DNA from: a virus
Length of the DNA stretch: 64,000 bases
Direction: 5' to 3' (one strand)
Virus record (IMG/VR): IMGVR_UViG_3300008258_000002
Coordinates: 18,165-82,164 of that record
Below the pieces are notes generated by a model. The model made no database searches, was not told the DNA's origin, and worked only from the letters and a program-made list of their open reading frames with translations. Shown here piece after piece: positions 41,704 through 48,959 of the stretch. Numbering within the stretch: position 1 is the stretch's first letter; each line of letters starts with the position of its first letter. Both the position numbers and the translations under genes were made by a program.

Positions 41704-43599
41704 TTAGACTCGTGAGCCGATTGCCGAGACCACTTTGGCCGCGGTCTGTCCGATTACCTGCGCTGCTTTGACTGGCGACTCGGTGCTGTTGAGCGATACA
41801 ATCTCGCCACTTGTTCCGTCTAGGTATGACTTAGCGTAGCCAGTCTTACCGTCAAATGTCAGCCACAAGATAGCCACGCCCTTACGGTCAGCCTCTTTGA
41901 GCAACTGCTTGGCGTATGCTTGCTGGTCGCTACGGTATCTACCGTCAGAAACAACTACGAGCAATCTCGCACCGTCTCCACTGGTTAGACCCAAGCCACT
42001 GTCAAGAGCCTTGAACGCTTTGGCAAACTCTTCGGTTGAGTCGGTGGCAGTGAAAGTCTTCACTTTGTCCAACTTCTGTCCCGGCTTAAGAGTGGCAAAT
42101 ACATTCTGACCGTAATAGACCATTGCACACTTGCCCTGAATCCTACGAACTGCCTCTGACATAATCCACGCAGTAATGCCCATTGGTTGCATTGCTGGTT
42201 TCATAGAACCAGAAATGTCCACCATAACGCCAACCTTTAATGTTGGGTCTTCTGTTTGCTTACGCTGTGTGCGTCTCCAAGTTTCAATCGGAGATACAAC
42301 GCCCTTAGCCTTAAGAGCCTCACGCTGAACAACTGCACGAGAACGCAAGCGACCTGGTGGAACAACGCTACCAGCACGAACTTGTGAACGCTCACGATAC
42401 TTTGCTTTACGCAAAGCGTTAGCAACTTTGTTGGCTGCTGCCAGTTCTTCTGGCTTAGGTGAGCGAGAGTCTTGAAGAACAGAGTTGGTTCTAATTCCAG
42501 TTATGTGAGAACCAGCAGAGAAAACTTCGTCAGCAATCTTGTCACGATGTTTCTTTTCTTCGTGTGCTTTGTCTCTTTGCTCGACTTCTTCTTTGCGTTC
42601 ATCCATGTCAATCTCGTCATTGATGTCGTCTTGGTTGGCAATCTGAACAATGTCTTTCATTTCTTCAACTGCGTCTTTGACTTGCTCAATGAACTTCTTG
42701 AACTGCTTGACTTGCTCGTCAGTAGGTTCGTTGCTTGGTGTAGGTGTGCCATCCTCGCTCGGCTTTGATGTGCCCGGTTCTGGTGTGCCACTCTCTCCAC
42801 CCGGATACTCGCAACCACCTTTTGGTGTTTCAGTTGGTTTCTCGCCAACTTCATCTTTGCGTGCATCAAGAACTTCAATGAAACGATTTGTAAGTTCGTA
42901 AAGTGGTAATGCGTTTTCGTGGTCGCTGTGTGCTTGGAACTCTTTCCAGATTTCACGCAACTGGTCAATGGTCTCTTTACCAAGAACCTCGTGCAGGATT
43001 TCCATAACAACTTCTGGAACATCATTTGCATCCAAAACGCCAGCGTCTACTCTCGCAAGAGTGAGCAGAGCAGTAAAGGCAGCAGCGTCTACTTTTGAAA
43101 CATTTTTAACTTGCTCGTCAAGTTCTGCCATAACGATTTCCATTGCACAAGCACGAAGTAGCAATCTGTTCTCTGGAACAAATACGCAACCCCAATACTC
43201 AATGCGACCCTCTTCCATAGCATGCAAGAAACGCAAGTGTCTTGCATCTAAATCTTTTGCTGCTTGCTCTAATGACCAGCGAGAAATCCTAGCGTGGAGT
43301 GCCTCGTGGAAAATAGCACCAGTAGCAGTTGGGTGCTTAAGTTGATTTTTTCGGTGTGTAAGTTCGCCAACTTCTTTTGGCTCAACATTGCCAAACGCTT
43401 TGCTGATACAAACTTCAATCTCTGCTGTGGCAGGATTGAAACACGCAGGTGCACCAATGGTGGTGTCCTCAACTAGACCTACAACTAGGTCTTGGCGTAG
43501 CGACCATTTGTTGACAATCTTGCCAACGCTGGCATTGACTTTCAACCAGTCAGGGTGGGTGCGACCAATGGTTTTGGTGCTTACTTTGTAGTGGCTCAT
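41704..43599 (-). CDS. VWA protein with HExxH metallopeptidase-like domain (MoxR partner)
   Basis: 631 aa. HEALH at residues 98-102 lies in an N-terminal metallopeptidase-like domain. A long Glu/Lys/Pro-rich linker follows. The C-terminal von Willebrand factor A domain has MVDISGSM near 458-465 and VVVSDGRYRS, the MIDAS metal site. This resembles DUF2201/CobT-type partners of MoxR ATPases, which remodel or metallate target proteins. The MoxR gene lies directly upstream. No target is visible. Confidence 0.85.
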   Translation of the reverse strand: MSHYKVSTKTIGRTHPDWLKVNASVGKIVNKWSLRQDLVVGLVEDTTIGAPACFNPATAEIEVCISKAFGNVEPKEVGELTHRKNQLKHPTATGAIFHEALHARISRWSLEQAAKDLDARHLRFLHAMEEGRIEYWGCVFVPENRLLLRACAMEIVMAELDEQVKNVSKVDAAAFTALLTLARVDAGVLDANDVPEVVMEILHEVLGKETIDQLREIWKEFQAHSDHENALPLYELTNRFIEVLDARKDEVGEKPTETPKGGCEYPGGESGTPEPGTSKPSEDGTPTPSNEPTDEQVKQFKKFIEQVKDAVEEMKDIVQIANQDDINDEIDMDERKEEVEQRDKAHEEKKHRDKIADEVFSAGSHITGIRTNSVLQDSRSPKPEELAAANKVANALRKAKYRERSQVRAGSVVPPGRLRSRAVVQREALKAKGVVSPIETWRRTQRKQTEDPTLKVGVMVDISGSMKPAMQPMGITAWIMSEAVRRIQGKCAMVYYGQNVFATLKPGQKLDKVKTFTATDSTEEFAKAFKALDSGLGLTSGDGARLLVVVSDGRYRSDQQAYAKQLLKEADRKGVAILWLTFDGKTGYAKSYLDGTSGEIVSLNSTESPVKAAQVIGQTAAKVVSAIGSRV

Positions 43600-43635
43600 T
43601 TCTGAACTCCTTTTCTTGTTACTACTACTTTACTG

Positions 43636-43667
43636 TATAAAACTAAAAAATGTCAAGATTTATTCCC
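43636..43667 (-). promoter_or_regulatory. GGGAATAAA-type promoter 12
   Basis: Minus strand GGGAATAAA, 17 bp, TTTATA; a TTGACA lies in the spacer, so the true start is uncertain. Confidence 0.6.
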
Positions 43668-43678
43668 AGATTTTTAGG

Positions 43679-43723
43679 GTGTGTGTGGGGCGGAAATCTA
43701 AGGGTAAGCCACCCCACACACGA
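43679..43723 (-). terminator. Terminator of the MoxR gene
   Basis: GTGTGTGGGG and CCCCACACAC 10-bp arms with a long loop. Confidence 0.7.
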
Positions 43724-43738
43724 GCCAAAATCGGAGAC

Positions 43739-44773
43739 CTAGATTTTGGCTGGCTTGAACTCTGTGCCATAGACACGAGTAAATACATCAGCGACAATCG
43801 CTCTGTCTTCAACTGGTGCTTGGGCAATCAAGTTAGAGACTGCCCAGTCTGCACCAAGTTCAGCAGAGATGTCTCTGTAATCTAGCAACTCACGCATTTG
43901 TGGTGACCAGTTGACTTCATCAGACTGTTGCTTTTTGGCTAGGTTCTGTGCACAAGTTACTGCTTGTGCTGGAACTCCTAACTTACGAGCAAGTGTCCAG
44001 TCAGTAGTCATTTCTGCTTGAATACCAAAGCGAGAGAGTAGAGCCTCAGAAAGATTTACTCCGGGAGCGTTAGGGTTAGTAGCAGCCACCACGAAGAAAC
44101 CATCCTTAGCCTTAACGATTGCTCGTTCAGGGTTGGCAGTTACTTTGAGTTCTCTACGACCATCCATAAGACCATAGACGACTGAAAGAACTTTGGGGTC
44201 AATCAAACCAATCTCGTCAATCAGTAGGACTTTGCCCTCTTCTGCTGCTCGCACTAGCGGCCCATCCACCCACTCAAAGCCACCAGCGATTGTTTGAACA
44301 TAGCCACCAACTAGGTCGCCAACTTCGGTGTCGCCAGTTCCAAGAACTGTGATTAGGTCGTCACCAAAAGCACCTTCAAACATTGCTGTCTTTCCAGTGC
44401 CCGGTGCACCATAAAGCAAGATTGACTTTCCAGTCGCACTTGCTCGCTGGCTACGAGCAACTTCAACATCTGTGTGTTGCCCCCACTTACGAGTGAAGTA
44501 TTTCTGTCCATTAGGGCGAACATAAAAACTTTCACCAGCAAGAGCGTCGACTTGCGTCACTTGAACTCCTGCTTTCTCAGTGTTGGCGTTATCACGATTG
44601 CGAATAACTGCTTTACCTGCTGTCTCGTCATAACCTAAGTTTAGGTCAGATGCGACAACTGGATTTAGAACTTGCCCAACAACTGCGCTGAGCATGACTG
44701 GTAGGTTCTCGTGAATCCTACGCTGGTTTTCAACCCACTCTTGTGAGGTTGGATTTGTGTTTGGTGTAGTCAT
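43739..44773 (-). CDS. MoxR-family AAA+ ATPase
   Basis: 344 aa. Walker A YGAPGTGKT, Walker B VLLIDEIG, sensor VVAATNPNAPG and SRFGIQ are in order, as in MoxR/CobS ATPases. These are hexameric motors that act with VWA proteins to insert metals or remodel complexes. Its VWA partner is the next gene and the 184-aa protein precedes it, giving a three-gene unit. A ClgR-type site lies upstream of the unit. Confidence 0.9.
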   Translation of the reverse strand: MTTPNTNPTSQEWVENQRRIHENLPVMLSAVVGQVLNPVVASDLNLGYDETAGKAVIRNRDNANTEKAGVQVTQVDALAGESFYVRPNGQKYFTRKWGQHTDVEVARSQRASATGKSILLYGAPGTGKTAMFEGAFGDDLITVLGTGDTEVGDLVGGYVQTIAGGFEWVDGPLVRAAEEGKVLLIDEIGLIDPKVLSVVYGLMDGRRELKVTANPERAIVKAKDGFFVVAATNPNAPGVNLSEALLSRFGIQAEMTTDWTLARKLGVPAQAVTCAQNLAKKQQSDEVNWSPQMRELLDYRDISAELGADWAVSNLIAQAPVEDRAIVADVFTRVYGTEFKPAKI

Positions 44774-44787
44774 TTTGGTTGGTCTCC

Positions 44788-45342
44788 TTATCTTGCTACG
44801 CCGGGAGTTACTGGTGTCAGGGTGACAACAGTTGGTGTTGCAGGTGCTACTGGTGCAGGTGCATCAAATAACGCCTCTGGGAAATTAAACGCTTTACGAG
44901 AGCGTTCAATCCTACGAACAAGTTCGTTTGAAGTCTTACCAGATTTGATAAGTTCAACATCCTTGTAAGTTGCCTCAACTGTGATTGGTTGCTTGAACAA
45001 CTTCCAATCTCTGTGAATAAGTGAGTCAATGGTTTTTGAAACTAATCTGTGTAGGTGTGTAGCAGAAATGTGCTTTACACGATTTAGGTCAGTCTCTTGC
45101 TGGAACTCGCCACTCGCTTGACGAGGTAGAACGAAGTCCCCAGTTGTTGGAACTGATGAAAAGTTCCAGTTCTTGCGTGGATGCCAAGACGAAAGTCGTC
45201 TCTCCATTACACAAGCCGGGATTACCCCACCTTCAGCGTTAGTCGCTGGTGGCGTGATAACCATTTGGTAGGTGTAGTTGTCTTTGCGGAACTCTAAATA
45301 GAGTGCCTTGCCAACTACTGTTTTTTCTGTGTTTGCGTTCAT
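44788..45342 (-). CDS. Hypothetical protein of the MoxR/VWA unit, 184 aa
   Basis: Beta-rich N-terminal domain (LYLEFRKDNYTYQMVITPPA), a central basic helical part and a Pro/Thr/Val-rich tail. First gene of the MoxR unit, 14 bp from the ATPase. Not recognised; could be the substrate or adaptor of the ATPase. Confidence 0.7.
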   Translation of the reverse strand: MNANTEKTVVGKALYLEFRKDNYTYQMVITPPATNAEGGVIPACVMERRLSSWHPRKNWNFSSVPTTGDFVLPRQASGEFQQETDLNRVKHISATHLHRLVSKTIDSLIHRDWKLFKQPITVEATYKDVELIKSGKTSNELVRRIERSRKAFNFPEALFDAPAPVAPATPTVVTLTPVTPGVAR

Positions 45343-45460
45343 TTGGTCTCTCCTTATCTAAAACGCTTTTTTGTATCTACTATCAACAATAGTGATTTTC
45401 ACCACTTTGTCAAGTCCATTTCCAAAACTTTTTTTGGGAGTGTTTTTCGTTGATACACAG

Positions 45461-45492
45461 ACTATAACACCAAGTGTTCGTCATTTATTCCA
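45461..45492 (-). promoter_or_regulatory. GGGAATAAA-type promoter 13
   Basis: Minus strand TGGAATAAA, 17 bp, TATAGT; drives the MoxR unit with a leader of about 115 nt. Confidence 0.75.
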
Positions 45493-45510
45493 AAATGTCA
45501 AAAAAACTTA

Positions 45511-45527
45511 TTTCGCCCAGAGCGAAC
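45511..45527. promoter_or_regulatory. ClgR-type operator e
   Basis: TTTCGC, CCAGA, GCGAAC, 18 bp beyond promoter 13's upstream box. Confidence 0.7.
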
Positions 45528-45609
45528 AGAAATGGTGAGGCTCATCTCCCTGAAAAAACATAAGGCTTATGTGTTAGATGAAGGGCCTGGACTCCGGGGG
45601 TTCTGGATT

Positions 45610-45633
45610 TGTGGGTTAGCACTTTTTCCATGC
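45610..45633 (-). repeat. 24-bp asymmetric repeat, copy 15
   Basis: Minus strand GCATGGAAAAA, 6 bp, ACCCACA. Confidence 0.6.
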
Positions 45634-45653
45634 GTCAGCATGGAAATGGGCGT

Positions 45654-45677
45654 GCATGGAAAAAATGGGGACCTGGA
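45654..45677 (+). repeat. 24-bp asymmetric repeat, copy 16
   Basis: GCATGGAAAAA, 6 bp, ACCTGGA. Confidence 0.7.
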
Positions 45678-45679
45678 GA

Positions 45680-45907
45680 CTACAAAACAGGGGTGGCGCA
45701 GTCTTTACAAACTACCCACTCAGCCTCATCATCAAGTATGAAACAGAATGGCACAAACTTCTTACTTACAGGGGTTTCGCCTACTTGTTTAAAGCATTCT
45801 TCGCAAGTTTCAGATGCCTCGCATTCCAGGCCAACTTGATTGGCTGTAATGACATCTTTGGATTCTTCAATCAAATGGATTTCTATGTGTCTCATGACTT
45901 TTATCAT
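45680..45907 (-). CDS. Cys-rich protein, 75 aa
   Basis: LECEASETCEECFKQ and VVCKDCATPV give a zinc ribbon with an additional Cys. MRHIEIH (45895) is another possible start; no strong ribosome site supports either. Confidence 0.5.
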   Translation of the reverse strand: MIKVMRHIEIHLIEESKDVITANQVGLECEASETCEECFKQVGETPVSKKFVPFCFILDDEAEWVVCKDCATPVL

Positions 45908-45932
45908 AAAACATTAGAAACTATGTGATTTT

Positions 45933-46178
45933 TTATTCTGTGGAAGAAATCCCTAATCCAATGTTTGTTGCACGCCAGATGCTTGGAGCGTGGTTCTCTT
46001 CAACCTCTATCTTGTGTTCCAGTGTGTCGTAGAGACGCAAAATGTGGATACAAGGGTCTCCCTCTTCAAACTCTTTATCTTCTGCCTCTGATGTAGGCAA
46101 CCCGTCATGCGTTTCGCATATAGGTGCACCAACCCACCCGTTAGCGAATCCTATGCTCAACCACTCGTCAAATGTCAT
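45933..46178 (-). CDS. Hypothetical protein, 81 aa
   Basis: FDEWLSIGFANGWVGAPICE and HDGLP, then ACIDIC helices; resembles a small phage family with conserved GWVG-CxTHDG. Function unknown. Confidence 0.65.
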   Translation of the reverse strand: MTFDEWLSIGFANGWVGAPICETHDGLPTSEAEDKEFEEGDPCIHILRLYDTLEHKIEVEENHAPSIWRATNIGLGISSTE

Positions 46179-46397
46179 CCGTTATTCTTTCTTCTGCTCA
46201 TGGCTCGCCGTTTTTTGCGTCTAAGGCTTGCCGTTATGTTTTTTATCTTATACCCCCTTTCGCTTGCCGTTGCTTCTCGCTCCATTGCTTCTTACCGTGT
46301 CCTTATGCTATAAACCCCGATGGAAGGCTCGCCGTCATCTCCTCCCGCGATGCGTGCTTGCCGTTCTTATGTAATAACCCCCGATGGAGACTTGCCG
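46103..46397 (+). repeat. GCCGTT repeat array C
   Basis: CCCGTC, CTCGCCGTT, CTTGCCGTTA and similar units about every 20-50 bp, all the same polarity, partly inside the start of the 81-aa gene. Confidence 0.65.
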
Positions 46398-46402
46398 TTA
46401 TC

Positions 46403-46426
46403 CCTGGGTTATCGTTTTTTCCATGC
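46403..46426 (-). repeat. 24-bp asymmetric repeat, copy 17
   Basis: Minus strand GCATGGAAAAA, 6 bp, ACCCAGG: full consensus. Confidence 0.75.
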
Positions 46427-46483
46427 GGCGGGCCCGCCGCGTGCATCCCGTCTTATGAAATAACTTAAGGAATTTGTTCAAAA

Positions 46484-46512
46484 AAATAAACCCCCGTTTT
46501 TACAGGGGTTCC
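46484..46512 (-). terminator. Hairpin in AT-rich gap
   Basis: AACCCC and GGGGTT arms with a TTTTTA loop, then TTTATTTTT on the minus strand. Confidence 0.6.
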
Positions 46513-46639
46513 GGGGGAATTGTATCGTTTTGCACTTTAGGATATGGGACATATCCTAAAGCGATTTTTGGGATTTGTCAATAGATATTGCATAAAATTT
46601 AAGTTTTTTTTAAGAAATCTTGAATGTCAGTGGCTGCTG

Positions 46640-47416
46640 CTATGGCTTTGCGTTGAAGAAACCAGTCAGTTCGCCCAACAGTTTCAACGAGTTGTAGTCT
46701 GCATCGCCAGATGCTGAGATGCCAACATAACCAATGTCTCTTTGGAACTTGGCGTAAGCAAGTTTGGTCTTTGTATCAAAGTGTCCTCTTGGCAAGCCTT
46801 TGATGCCTGTGACTTTTGAGAGGGCTAACTGAACCAAAACGACGCTCTTATGTTTTATTCCAGCGCGGACCTGAGCAGGAGTAATTACTGGTGCGTTCTC
46901 GTTTGGGGACAAAGGGCTAGCCGTCTTGTATTTTGGTCTTGCGTATCCAATGACTTCCGTTTGATGACGGGTGCGTACATAGACACCGTTAGGTGTCTGT
47001 GGTTGTTTAGGTAGTCCGCTAGAGGTCATACCTTCCACCGTTTGTATAGTCCCGTCTATGGCGTGCCGTTTAGTGTCCAGAACAATACCGATATGTGGCG
47101 AGCCGAATTCGCTTGCCGTTGATGTTTGGAGAAAGACGATATCTCCTCGCCGTGGTCTTACATGGAAAAAACCGTGACCCAGGTAATAGGCGAGGGCAAC
47201 CGTTGAGACTGTGTGGGCTACGGGTAAGCGGACACCCGCTTCACTGGCAACGACATCAATAAACAATCCGTTCCATGGCTTGCCGTTGATGTTCAGCCCC
47301 TGGGCAAAGACATTTTCCATGCCGTTATTTGTATAGTAGCCCGTGTGCTCTAATGCTTTATTTATGAAGCGTTCCCGAAGACTACTCGCCGTTGGTGGTT
47401 TTGGTTTCGGTGTCAT
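46640..47416 (-). CDS. Lysin-like protein: CHAP-type domain lacking Cys, plus peptidoglycan-binding domain
   Basis: 258 aa. The N-terminal domain has GKPWNGLFIDVVASEAG and SPHIGIV (His108), the layout of CHAP/NlpC amidases, but the catalytic Cys position is Asn49. The C-terminal 60 residues (VQLALSKVTG, FDTKTKLAYAKFQRD) form a PG_binding_1-like domain. It likely binds the wall; whether it cuts is open. Contains a 24-bp repeat and many GCCGT units within the coding sequence. Overlaps the 64-aa gene by 35 bp. Confidence 0.75.
   Translation of the reverse strand: MTPKPKPPTASSLRERFINKALEHTGYYTNNGMENVFAQGLNINGKPWNGLFIDVVASEAGVRLPVAHTVSTVALAYYLGHGFFHVRPRRGDIVFLQTSTASEFGSPHIGIVLDTKRHAIDGTIQTVEGMTSSGLPKQPQTPNGVYVRTRHQTEVIGYARPKYKTASPLSPNENAPVITPAQVRAGIKHKSVVLVQLALSKVTGIKGLPRGHFDTKTKLAYAKFQRDIGYVGISASGDADYNSLKLLGELTGFFNAKP
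47160..47183 (+). repeat. 24-bp asymmetric repeat, copy 18 (inside the lysin-like gene)
   Basis: ACATGGAAAAA, 6 bp, ACCCAGG. Confidence 0.6.
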
Positions 47417-47576
47417 CTGTATCCTGGAAATTCATAAGGTTATGTAATAAGTTCGTGGCTTCGTTTGCTCTGGCCGTCAATCTAATGTGTTCTAAACGAG
47501 TGGAAGCAAGTTTGACATCGGAGTGAAGATTGTCCGTCAACGCCACTAACTCTTCAATGATTTCATTTAGCGTCAT
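47382..47576 (-). CDS. Hypothetical helical protein, 64 aa
   Basis: Start MTLNEIIEEL is chosen; it overlaps the upstream stop region by 14 bp. Helical and charged; ends in TETKTTNGE. Overlaps the lysin-like gene. Function unknown. Confidence 0.6.
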   Translation of the reverse strand: MTLNEIIEELVALTDNLHSDVKLASTRLEHIRLTARANEATNLLHNLMNFQDTDDTETKTTNGE

Positions 47577-48483
47577 CTTCGACAACCTCTGCTGAAGCGG
47601 CGGGGCGGACATCAAGAGTGACATCGGTATTGATGTCAATACCAGCACGAATACCAGCACGGTCAAGAATTTCAGAGGCCGCCTTGAGTTTGACGGGTTC
47701 GGACTCTGCCGAGTTCATAAGTTCCTCAAGAGTGTCGACGGCGGTTGGGGCAGCCTGAGTTAGACGAGAGCGGGCACGCTCCACTGAGTCGGTTGGTTTA
47801 TTGCGTAAGGAACCAAGATGGACACGACATAGGCCGTCATCTGCTCCACGCCCTCCAGACCAGAGTTGGCAACGGATACCGTCATCCTTGATTGCCTTAC
47901 AACGACGGGGAAGAGGGAGTTCCTTTTTTCCATGCAGACCCTGCGTTTGTTGTTTTGCCCAAGCGCGTGTTGCTCCTAGTACCCAAGGCGGGGCGATGTA
48001 GTCTGCTGCTGACTCGGCTAGCAAGTCATAGCCGTTTATATAATCAGAGTTTTTATCATTAGGGTCCGAAAGAATTGCAACTTTTTCATCCAGCGACATT
48101 AGCCGTTGCTGAGTTTGCATCTCAGGCGAGAGTGCCTGAATCAATCCTGTTGGAACGCCGTTTACAGCATAGACAGGAAGCCAATTGAATCTTGCTCGAC
48201 GCAACGCCTGTCTATTTTCAAAGGTGTCTAAACAAATTCCCCTATCGGTTTCTTCAATTCCGTGGAGAGATAAATCTGGGCGGAGATTGACGGGGGTATC
48301 AATCTGGATGTCGGGGGCTTCGAGTTCGGGTTTAGCAAACGGGTCTTTATCAAGAGCGTCTGACATAACTGATGTCCTTCGTTTTGGAGCCAGACGGGAA
48401 GACTGGGGAGAGACTGCTTCCCGCCTGACCCATTCTTTTTGCGTTGCTCGCAAATTAAGGTTGTCTCTACCCGCCGAAGCCAT
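47563..48483 (-). CDS. Candidate small terminase-like protein, 306 aa
   Basis: CKAIKDDGIRCQLWSGG and GLCRVHLG give a Cys/His site. The C-terminal AAPTAVDTLEELMNSAESEP and VKLKAASEILDRAGIRAG resemble the helical C-terminal region of actinophage small terminases. However, the large subunit lies 26 kb away. Another DNA-binding role is possible. A partial 24-bp repeat lies inside (47912-47935). Confidence 0.55.
   Translation of the reverse strand: MASAGRDNLNLRATQKEWVRREAVSPQSSRLAPKRRTSVMSDALDKDPFAKPELEAPDIQIDTPVNLRPDLSLHGIEETDRGICLDTFENRQALRRARFNWLPVYAVNGVPTGLIQALSPEMQTQQRLMSLDEKVAILSDPNDKNSDYINGYDLLAESAADYIAPPWVLGATRAWAKQQTQGLHGKKELPLPRRCKAIKDDGIRCQLWSGGRGADDGLCRVHLGSLRNKPTDSVERARSRLTQAAPTAVDTLEELMNSAESEPVKLKAASEILDRAGIRAGIDINTDVTLDVRPAASAEVVEDDAK
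47912..47935 (-). repeat. 24-bp asymmetric repeat, copy 19 (weak, in coding sequence)
   Basis: Minus strand GCATGGAAAAA, 6 bp, TCCCTCT. Confidence 0.45.
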
Positions 48484-48587
48484 GCTCCGACAGTTCTCAC
48501 TATACGCTATTAGCGAAATCTGCTTTCGGCGAAATTTTGGGCCTGGTGAGGGACCGGGGTGGGTTTTTCATTTACAAACATAGAAAA

Positions 48588-48629
48588 AACCCCGAAAAAT
48601 CAAGGGTGAGATTTTTTCGGGGTTAATTC
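48588..48629 (-). terminator. Terminator of the 103-aa gene
   Basis: AACCCCGAAAAAATC and GATTTTTCGGGGTT arms with a short loop; T-rich on the minus strand. Confidence 0.8.
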
Positions 48630-48647
48630 TAGAAAGTGATTTGGAAA

Positions 48648-48959
48648 TTACTTCTTTTTTGGTGTTGGAGTCTTTTTCGCAACTGGCTTCTTTGCCACTG
48701 GCTTTTTAGCAACTGGCTTGATTTGAGCCTTTGGTGTTTCCTTTTTCTTTTCGCAAGGACATACGCTACCGCTTTTACAGCCACAAGATTTTGACTTTGT
48801 AGAAACTTTTTCAGAGACAACTCTTGGTTGTAGGTCTGCCACATGCTTAGTTGCTGATGGGACTTCGTAAATCCAACGACCTTTTTCATCTCTTGCGATT
48901 GAAGAAGCCGCTGGCTTTTTCTTTTTCTTTTTACCGAATAGGTTTTTGAACCAACTCAT
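48648..48959 (-). CDS. Lys/Pro/Ala-rich basic protein with Cys cluster, 103 aa
   Basis: Basic start (LFGKKKKKKPAASS), a CGCKSGSVCPCEKKK cluster, then a tail of KKPVA repeats. Such tails resemble histone-H1-like basic phage proteins and bind nucleic acids non-specifically. Coupled to the Mom-like gene by a 4-bp overlap. DNA binding is inferred. Confidence 0.7.
   Translation of the reverse strand: MSWFKNLFGKKKKKKPAASSIARDEKGRWIYEVPSATKHVADLQPRVVSEKVSTKSKSCGCKSGSVCPCEKKKETPKAQIKPVAKKPVAKKPVAKKTPTPKKK

Larger units (their letters stand above)
46179..46639. other. 460-bp region without gene
   Basis: Filled by GCCGTT units, a 24-bp repeat, a GCGGCGGG/CCCGCCGC palindrome at 46426-46441 and an AT-rich end at 46540-46625. 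Confidence 0.6.
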
